Origin: Flavobacteriales bacterium
GTDB taxonomy: Bacteria > Bacteroidota > Bacteroidia > Flavobacteriales_F > PHOS-HE28
Assembly: GCA_023957375.1 (NCBI GenBank)
Contig: JAMLHB010000003.1
Location: 193,830-257,829 of the forward strand
DNA length: 64,000 nt
Reading direction: 5' to 3'
Shown here: piece after piece, positions 1-8,200 of the stretch
Layout: each line of letters starts with the position of its first letter
Position numbering within the stretch: position 1 is the stretch's first letter
Notes under the pieces: model-generated
The model's database searches: none
Told to the model about the DNA's origin: nothing
The model's input: only the letters and a program-made list of their open reading frames with translations
Translations under genes and position numbers: made by a program

Positions 1-1
1 C

Positions 2-685
2 TTGGCCAGCGCACACTGGGGTTCGGGCTGCGACCTCGGCCTAGGCATCGCCCAGGTGGTGCAGTGCACCCAGCTGATACAGGCGCCCGCCTACGGCCAC
101 TCCTGCAACGAGACCCGCAGCTTCATCGCGCCCTACAACTACCTCTATGCCAAGCCCGTGACCGGCGCCACCACGTACACCTTCAAGATCACCGGTGACG
201 ACGGCAACTATAACGGCGGCATCGAGTTCGTCCGCAACACCTACATCCTCGCACTGGGCTGGGGTACTGGCGAGGCACCGGCCTTGACGGACCAAACCAC
301 CTACCAGGTGCAGGTGCGCGTAACGGTGAACGGCATCGAAGGCACCTACTGCGGCAACTCGTGCAACGTCACCATCGACAACAACCCCGGTTTGAGGCCG
401 CGCCTGGCACAGACCGAGGGACAGCCTGAAATGAGCCTCTGGCCGAACCCCAACAACGGACAGCACCTCAACGTGGCCATGGGCGGCTTGAACAGCGAGC
501 TCACCACCGCCGACGTGCGCCTGATGGACCTCACCGGTCGCGTGGCCTTGGGCACCCAACTGAACGTGTTGGACGGTGCCATCAACAGCGTGATCGAGCT
601 GAGCAGTACCGCCAACGGCACCTACCTGCTACAGATCATCGCCGGTGGCAACACCTACACCAAGCGCGTGGTGGTGAGCAAGTAA
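2..685 (+). CDS. C-terminal part of a T9SS-secreted protein (5' end outside window)
   Basis: Only the last 227 residues are present; the frame is open to the window edge, so the N-terminus is missing. Residues 1-130 are nearly identical, at DNA level too, to the C-terminal cassette of the two secreted proteins at 2298-10754 and 11085-13607 (base 1 aligns with 10043 and 12926). The last ~85 residues form a Por secretion-tail (T9SS type A sorting) domain starting at SLWPNPNNG and ending KRVVVSK; the family is recognised by the PorU machinery, cleaved and anchored at the cell surface. The sorting tail itself differs from the other two copies while the part before it does not, which points to cassette exchange. 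Surface function unknown. Confidence 0.85.
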   Translation: MASAHWGSGCDLGLGIAQVVQCTQLIQAPAYGHSCNETRSFIAPYNYLYAKPVTGATTYTFKITGDDGNYNGGIEFVRNTYILALGWGTGEAPALTDQTTYQVQVRVTVNGIEGTYCGNSCNVTIDNNPGLRPRLAQTEGQPEMSLWPNPNNGQHLNVAMGGLNSELTTADVRLMDLTGRVALGTQLNVLDGAINSVIELSSTANGTYLLQIIAGGNTYTKRVVVSK

Positions 686-706
686 TTGCCCCGCCCGCTC
701 AAGGCA

Positions 707-736
707 AAAGGGCCGTTCCGAAAGGGGCGGCCCTTT
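707..736. terminator. Hairpin terminator shared by the cassette genes
   Basis: A 9-bp perfect stem (AAAGGGCCG at 707-715 with CGGCCCTTT at 728-736) with a 12-nt loop lies 22 bases after the stop at 685. The same hairpin follows the other two cassette proteins at 10821 and 13665. The A and T edges make it usable from both strands. Confidence 0.7.
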
Positions 737-785
737 GTGCTGGGGCCATCCGGCGAGCAGCCCATGGGGCAATAAGGTTTCACGA

Positions 786-807
786 TGGGTCTACCTCGTG
801 TGATCCT
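786..807. repeat. Degenerate REP-like hairpin
   Basis: TGGGTC at 786-791 and GATCCT at 802-807 flank a 10-base spacer TACCTCGTGT. Arm sequence, spacer length and flanking bases match the AGGGTC-N10-GACCCT hairpins of the 205-bp array (13700-14961) and of the transposase flanks (42892, 43549). I read it as a decayed member of that family. Confidence 0.45.
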
Positions 808-1001
808 GCGCGCACCCAAGGCGCGCTTGCAGCGCGCTCCAACTACAAAGGGCAGGTGGACTTTGACATGGCATAGGGGTGGTCGTTGCAAACCACCGGG
901 AGGTTGCGCCCGCGTTGCAAACGCGGACGAGTGTGGGGTTAATGCCAAATTCGTTGCCCGCATACAAAGTCGGATCACTTCTTGGACGTAACGGCTCTTA
1001 C

Positions 1002-1030
1002 TTGACATGTTCCTCTAATTGTTATTTTCG
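1002..1030 (+). promoter_or_regulatory. Promoter candidate for the LuxR-type gene
   Basis: TTG at 1002-1004, an 18-base gap, then TATTTTCG at 1023-1030. This fits the Bacteroidota pattern TTG-N17-23-TAnnTTTG with one mismatch. The predicted transcript would start near 1037, before both candidate starts of the regulator. Confidence 0.45.
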
Positions 1031-1119
1031 TTGACCATGGCTGCGACGCGAATAGTGTAAAGCAGCATACCTAATATCAAAGACTCAATGTTCCCCGCGC
1101 CAGTGCATGGGTATTCATC

Positions 1120-1995
1120 GTGGCTCAAAGACTTCGGACTGCGGCTGCAAGCCATTGGGACGCCGCGCTCTCATCATTGGTACGGTCCGGAAAACGGAAT
1201 GGTAAACAGGCTGCCATGTTGAAGGACATTGCCAAGAACCCCGACGTTGCCGAACTGGCAACCACACTGCACGCATTGCGCGCTGGAGTCCGCGGCAAAG
1301 TTGGAAGTGGCAAGGCGCAACCGGGCGCATTGATCAAGATACTCGCCGCCTTCCCAGGCCATTACTTGTACATATACAACTACCGGAAAGGGCGCATCAC
1401 CCATCACCAGGGTTTTGGGGAAGTATTGGGCTATGCCGATGATGAAGTGAGCATAGGTACGCTTTATCACGCCTTCCACCCGGAGGATGCCCCTGCCCTG
1501 GCCATGCTCACCGAACAGATGATCGGTGCCATGTCGCGCATCAGCAATGCACACGACCCGCTCGGTTTGGCGTGGATGGTGGACTACCGCGTAAGGCGGA
1601 AGGACGGGCAGTACATCAAAGTGCTACGGCAAAGCATGGTGTTTGAAGTGGGTCCGGCGAACGACGAGGTGATCAGTACCATCAACCTGTGCAAGGCCAT
1701 CAGCGCCGAGCACACCGGCCACACCATTGGTTGGCGCATCCTAGGTCCCACTATGGTGGATCTCGACCATCACAAATTGGCCTCAATGCAGCCTAAGCTG
1801 CAGTACCGGCCAAGCTCCCGTGAACTGGAAGTGGTGCGCGAACTGGTCAGGGGTAAAAACAGCAAGGAGATCGCCGCCGCATTGAACATCTCCGTGTTCA
1901 CCGTGTCCACACACCGCCGTAACCTCCTGTTACGCACCGGCACGCACAACACGCCGGAGTTGGTGTGCCAGGCCATGGAACATGGGTGGGTGTAG
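1120..1995 (+). CDS. LuxR-family regulator with PAS-like sensor domain
   Basis: Likely a transcription factor that senses a signal through a PAS-like fold and binds DNA through a C-terminal GerE/LuxR helix-turn-helix. The C-terminus (about 225-291) shows SSRELEVVRELVRGKNSKEI followed by NISVFTVSTHRRNL, the classic LuxR helix-turn-helix. The middle (about 75-200) has the FGEVLGY, FHPEDAP and RRKDGQYIKV pattern of PAS fold-3 domains. No receiver domain is visible. The GTG at 1120 is the first start in frame; the ATG at 1216 (residue 33) would also leave both domains intact and is a real alternative. It precedes the giant secreted protein, whose upstream dyad resembles one before the delta-60 protein, so it may control both (inference). 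Confidence 0.8.
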   Translation: MAQRLRTAAASHWDAALSSLVRSGKRNGKQAAMLKDIAKNPDVAELATTLHALRAGVRGKVGSGKAQPGALIKILAAFPGHYLYIYNYRKGRITHHQGFGEVLGYADDEVSIGTLYHAFHPEDAPALAMLTEQMIGAMSRISNAHDPLGLAWMVDYRVRRKDGQYIKVLRQSMVFEVGPANDEVISTINLCKAISAEHTGHTIGWRILGPTMVDLDHHKLASMQPKLQYRPSSRELEVVRELVRGKNSKEIAAALNISVFTVSTHRRNLLLRTGTHNTPELVCQAMEHGWV

Positions 1996-2297
1996 CCGGG
2001 TTGATAAGCCCCAGCCAAAGCCTTCCTCGCTTGGCAACGTCGCCCAACGTCCATGCCTCTCACTCGTCAGCATCCGCAAACGCTGGCCAGCGTGGCTGAA
2101 ATGCACCAAGCTAGCGCCCACAGGGCGATGAAGACCCAATAGCCCAGCTACGCAGAACGAGTCTCTTTCTTCAAAATACCTATTTCTCGGTATTGCGGAA
2201 CGCTGTGCGGCTAACGTGCTTCGTGGTTCCATTTTTCAGCTTGAAGAAAGTGGATTGCAACACCTCTCCTTTCTCCCACATCCATAACCCTGCCCAC
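1996..2297. other. Intergenic region upstream of the giant secreted protein
   Basis: No gene seen. It contains a perfect 12-base palindrome CGCTGGCCAGCG at 2081-2092 and the dyad at 2175-2194. A reading frame open from TTG 2193 only extends the downstream gene and lacks a signal peptide at that end. Confidence 0.6.
2175..2194. promoter_or_regulatory. 20-bp dyad, possible operator (copy 1)
   Basis: AATACC and GGTATT form a perfect inverted repeat around an 8-base centre, 103 bases before the ATG at 2298. Sixteen of its 20 positions match a dyad at 11000-11019, upstream of the related delta-60 protein. Location and symmetry suit a dimeric regulator such as the adjacent LuxR protein. That link is inferred. 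Confidence 0.45.
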
Positions 2298-5200
2298 ATG
2301 AAAACAATGGCAACACACTTGTGCCGGCAATTCCCAATGCTCATGCTCGCCTGGCTGGTCCCTTGGGGCGCTTCGGGCCAGATGAACATCACTGCCATAG
2401 GCACGGCCGAAACCCAGGATTTTTCATCCATGGGCACCACTTCTTCGGGTACAGCCAGTTCTACCTTGCCTGCGGGCTTCCGCGTCGTGGCTGGTGCGGC
2501 CACGGCCGATTGGAACAGCGGCGCCACCACGGCAAATAATGCAGCCGGCACCAGCGGCACTGGCGTCTTCGCGGCCAATTCCGCGGGCGGTGCCTACAAC
2601 ATGGCGAGTGGTGCCATGGCAAGTTCCACTGACCGAGCCCTGGGCTTTCTTACCAGCGGCAGCTTCACTTCACCCCGCTCCATCATCTTGAAGCTGCACA
2701 ACAACACGGGGGGCATGATCGGTTCCCTTGACTTGGCATGGGACTATGAAAAGTACCGCAACGGTACGCGCGCCGTGGGCTGGACCTTCTTCCACGGCAA
2801 TACCTCCATGCCGGGCAATTCTGACGGCAACGGGGATTTCAGCTACGGCTCGGATGCCAATAACACCTTCGTCAGCAATCCCCCGGCCAGCACGCCCATG
2901 GCCTTCACCATTAGCGGACTTGCCATTCCCGCCAATGGCGATTACTATTTACGCTGGACGTACACCGGAAACGGTGGAAGCACAAATGCGAAGGCACTGG
3001 CCATTGACAATTTCAGCGTAACGGCACATGTGCCTCCACCTCCGTATAACGATGAATGCAGTAATCCCGGATACGTGGGCACAATCGCCTACGGAAACTG
3101 CACGGGCAACGAAACCACAGGCACCACGGCCGGAGCCACCCCCAGCGGCGGTTCATGCAACGCCTCGGACAACGATGTGTGGTACTACTTCACCTCCACC
3201 ACCGGCAGCGTCACCTTTGTGGACCTGGCCGAAGTGAGTGCTTCAGGCATGGGCATTGAAGTCTTCGAGGATGCCTGTGGCGGCACCAGCGTATACTGCG
3301 GAAGTGGCATCAACCACACCGTGCCCACAACCTCCGGACACTATTACTACATGCGGGTGTCCAGCAGCGTGCCAGGAGGCTTCACGGTATGCGTAAGCGC
3401 CAGCACCCCGAACGATGAATGTGACAACCCCACGAATGTGGGCGTATATGCCTACGGCACATGCGCAGGCAACGAAACCACTGGAACCACGGCGGGGGCC
3501 ACGCCCAGCGGCGGCTCATGCAACGCCTCGGACAACGATGTGTGGTACTACTTCACCTCCACCACCGGCAGCGTCACCTTTGTGGACCTGGCCGAAGTGA
3601 GTGCCTCAGGCATGGGCATTGAAGTCTTCGAGGATGCCTGTGGCGGCACCAGCGTATACTGCGGAAGTGGCATCAACCACACCGTGCCCACAACCTCCGG
3701 ACACTATTACTACATGCGGGTGTCCAGCAGCGTGCCAGGAGGCTTCACGGTATGCGTAAGCGCCAGCACCCCGAACGATGAATGTGACAACCCCACGAAT
3801 GTGGGCGTATATGCCTACGGCACATGCGCAGGCAACGAAACCACTGGAACCACGGCGGGGGCCACGCCCAGCGGCGGCTCATGCAACGCCTCGGACAACG
3901 ATGTGTGGTACTACTTCACCTCCACCACCGGCAGCGTCACCTTTGTGGACCTGGCCGAAGTGAGTGCCTCAGGCATGGGCATTGAAGTCTTCGAGGATGC
4001 CTGTGGCGGCACCAGCGTGTACTGCGCAAGCGGCACCAACCATACCGTTCCCACCATTCCCGGTCATGCCTACTTCATGCGGGTGTCCTCCACCGCACCG
4101 GGCACCTTCACACTGTGCGTAAGTGCAAGTACAACCAACGATGAATGCGATAATGTAATCGGCGTAAGCACCAATGCCTACGGGTATTGCACGGGCAACG
4201 AAACTTCCGGCACCACGGCGGGGGCCACGCCCAGCGGCGGCTCATGCAACGCTTCGAACAATGATGTGTGGTACTACTTCACCTCCACCACCGGCAGCGT
4301 CACCTTTGTGGACCTGGCCGAAGTGAGTGCTTCAGGCATGGGCATTGAAGTCTTCGAGGATGCCTGTGGCGGCACCAGCGTGTACTGCGCAAGCGGCACC
4401 AACCATACCGTTCCCACCATTCCCGGTCATGCCTACTTCATGCGGGTGTCCTCCACCGCACCGGGCACCTTCACACTGTGCGTAAGTGCAAGTACAACCA
4501 ACGATGAATGCGATAATGTAATCGGCGTAAGCACCAATGCCTACGGGTATTGCACGGGCAACGAAACTTCCGGCACCACGGCGGGGGCCACGCCCAGCGG
4601 CGGCTCATGCAACGCTTCGAACAATGATGTGTGGTACTACTTCACCTCCACCACCGGCAGCGTCACCTTTGTGGACCTGGCCGAAGTGAGTGCTTCAGGC
4701 ATGGGCATTGAAGTCTTCGAGGATGCCTGTGGCGGCACCAGCGTGTACTGCGCAAGCGGCACCAACCATACCGTTCCCACCATTCCCGGTCATGCCTACT
4801 TCATGCGGGTGTCCTCCACCGCACCGGGCACCTTCACACTGTGCGTAAGTGCAAGTACAACCAACGATGAATGCGATAATGTAATCGGCGTAAGCACCAA
4901 TGCCTACGGGTATTGCACGGGCAACGAAACTTCCGGCACCACGGCCGGGGCCACGCCCAGCGGCGGCTCATGCAACGCTACGGACAATGATGTGTGGTAC
5001 TACTTCACCTCCACCACCGGCAGTGTCACCTTTGTGGACCTGGCCGAAGTGAGTGCTTCAGGCATGGGCATTGAAGTCTTCGAGGATGCCTGTGGCGGCA
5101 CCAGCGTGTACTGCGGAAGCGGCACCAACCATACCGTTCCCACAATTCCCGGTCATGGCTACTACATGCGGGTCTCCAGCAGCGTGCCAGGCGGCTTCAC

Positions 5201-8200
5201 GGTATGCGTAAGCGCCAGCACCCCGAACGATGAATGTGACAACCCCACGTATGTGGGTACAAACGCCTACGGCACATGCGCAGGCAACGAAACCACTGGC
5301 ACCACGGCGGGGGCCACGCCCAGCGGCGGCTCATGCAACGCTACGGACAATGATGTGTGGTACTATTTCTCCTCCACCACGGGCTCCGTCACCTTTGTAA
5401 ACCTCACCGAGGCAGGCGCAACCGGCATGGGCATCGAAGTCTTTGAGGATGCCTGCGGCGGCACTAGCGTGTACTGCGGAAGCGGCACCAACCACACCGT
5501 GCCAACTACTTCAGGCCATGGGTACTACATGCGGGTTTCCAGTAGCGTGCCAGGCGGCTTCACGGTATGCGTGAGCGCCAGCACCCCGAACGATGAATGC
5601 GACAACCCCACATACGTGTACACAATCGCCTACGGAAACTGCACCGGCAACGAAACCACGGGCACCACGGCCGGGGCCACGCCCAGCGGCGGCTCATGCA
5701 ACGCTTCGGATAACGATGTGTGGTACTACTTCTCCTCTACCACTGGCTCCGTCACCTTTGTAAACCTCACCGAGGCAGGCGCAACCGGCATGGGCATTGA
5801 AGTCTTCGAGGATGCCTGTGGCGGCACCAGCGTTTACTGCGGAAGCGGCACCAACCACACCGTGCCCACTACCACAAATCACGTGTACTACATGCGGGTA
5901 TCCAGCAGCGTGCCAGGCGGCTTCACGGTATGCGTGAGCGCCAGCACCCCGAATGATGAATGCGACAACCCCACGTATGTGGGTACAAACGCCTACGGCA
6001 CTTGCGCAGGCAACGAAACCACGGGCACCACGGCCGGAGCCACGCCCAGCGGCGGCTCATGCAACGCTACGGACAATGATGTGTGGTACTACTTCTATCC
6101 GGGTGGACACACCTCATGCTACATCAACCTCACGGCACTTACCGCGTCAGGCTTGGGAATTGAGGTGTTCCAGGACAGCTGCGGCGGAGCCGGCGTGTAT
6201 TGCGCTGTTGGCACATCACACACGGTGCCTGTCAACCCGAACTTGGTTTACTACATGCGTGTGTACAGCTCCACGCCCGGGGACTTCCAGATCTGCGTGA
6301 GCGTTCCTCCGGACAATGACGATTGCGCCTATCCCACCTCCTTGAACTATTGGACCAGCAACCTTTGCCCGGATGCCACTACGGGCACCACCACCGGTGC
6401 ATTGCCCACCGCAGGCGCCACATGCGGTGCAGGTGCCGCTGATGTGTGGTACCAGTATTACAACACCTATCCCACTACCGTTTTCGACCTGACCTCCTTG
6501 GGAGCGGACGGGCTGGGTATGGAGGTGCTGGATGCTTGCGGAGGAACAAGCTACTACTGTGGAATAGGATTGCACCATATAGTACCGAACGTTCCAACCA
6601 CTTGGATTTACGTTCGTGTTTTCAGTACTACACCCGGTGATTTCGCCTTCTGTTCACGCCCAGGCACCGCAAATGATGCATGCAACTGGGCACAGGGCCT
6701 CACCCTCCAATTGGGTGCGGACTGCCCCTCGCAAGCCGTTCCGGGTACAACCACGGATGCCAGTTTGGATGGTCCTGTGCCATGCCAACCAGCCGCAGTG
6801 GCCGATGTGTGGTACTACGCTTACTCCAGCGATGCCACCGCCATGGATGTGAATTTGACCGCAGTAAGTGCAGGTGGCCTGGGCCTGGAGGTGCTTAGCG
6901 GTTGTGGCGGTACGAGCCTGTACTGCGCCAGCGGCACCAGCCATAACTTCCTGGTGCAACCGTACACTTCCTATTGGTTCAAGGTGTTCAGCACCGTTCG
7001 TGGCGACTTCACCATTTGTACAAGCCAAGCAACAGGCGCCGAAGACTGTTTGGGTGTACCCGGTGGCCCGGCTGTGCCCGGCTCTCCGTGTGATGACCAG
7101 AATGCCAACACCATCAACGACGTGTACCAGGCCAATTGCGTTTGTGCGGGTTATGATTGCCTCGGTGTGCTGGGCGGAACCACAGGACCGGGTTCGCCTT
7201 GCCAGGTATCCACCGCCATTGATGGGACTCCGTTCTACGGTGTGTACGATGCCAACTGCCAGTGCACGTGGACCGATTGCCAGGGCATAACCAATGGAAG
7301 TGCCTACCCCGGCTCAGCTTGTGATGACAACAACCCGCTCACCAACTATTCCTACATGAGCAGTGCCTGCACATGTACGGACTATTACGACTGCGCCGGT
7401 GCAGTAAACGGAACAGCCTTGCCAGGAACACCATGCGGTTGGCCTAACGCACCCTTCGACGGCACCTGGAGCGCCAACTGTACCTGTGATTGGGTGGATT
7501 GTGAAGGCACCACAAACGGATATGCAATGCCTGGCTACCCCTGCGATGACGGCAACCCGCAAACCATAAACGAGGTGTGGCAAGCTGATTGTATCTGCAG
7601 CAATGGAACGGATTGCGTCGGCGTGGTTGGGGGCACAAATCTGCCCGGCTCGCCATGCACGTGGCCCTATGCTCCTGTAGGTGCAAATGGTACGTGGAGC
7701 GCCAACTGTGCCTGTGAATGGGTGGATTGCGAAGGAACGGCAAACGGTTCTGCCCTACCTGGAACTGCTTGCGACGACGGTAATCCGCTTACCCAGAACG
7801 AAGCTTGGCAAGCCAACTGCACTTGTAGTGGTGGAACGGACTGCCTTGGCGTGATAGGAGGAACCAATCTTCCCGGAACCCCATGCAGCTACCCCTACGC
7901 GCCCAATGGGGCAACTGGAACATGGAGCGCCAACTGTGCCTGCGAATGGGTGGACTGCCTTGGAGTTGCAAACGGCAATACTTTACCAGGAACAAGTTGT
8001 GATGATGGGAGCGCAAGTACGGGCAACGACATCTACAACGCCAATTGCGTGTGCGCAGGCGAACTGATTGATTGCGCCGGAGTTCCCGGCGGTACGGCAT
8101 ACACCGACAATTGCGGGACCTGCGTGGGCGGCAACACCGGTCTGAACCCCTGTGTGCAAGATTGCCATGGCGATTGGGGCGGCACCGCCTACACCGACAA

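Larger units (their letters stand above)
686..1119. other. Intergenic region, no gene seen
   Basis: It holds the terminator at 707-736, the degenerate REP-like element at 786-807 and a promoter candidate at 1002-1030. Short reading frames here have no recognisable product. The last ~100 bases are clearly more AT-rich, as expected of a promoter region. Confidence 0.6.

Noticed and set aside
655-1008. Short frames between gene 1 and the LuxR gene
   Set aside because: They overlap a terminator and a REP-like remnant and show no domain, signal or ribosome-binding context.
2193-2297. TTG at 2193 as start of the giant protein
   Set aside because: It would put 35 residues without signal character before the signal peptide that begins at 2298.
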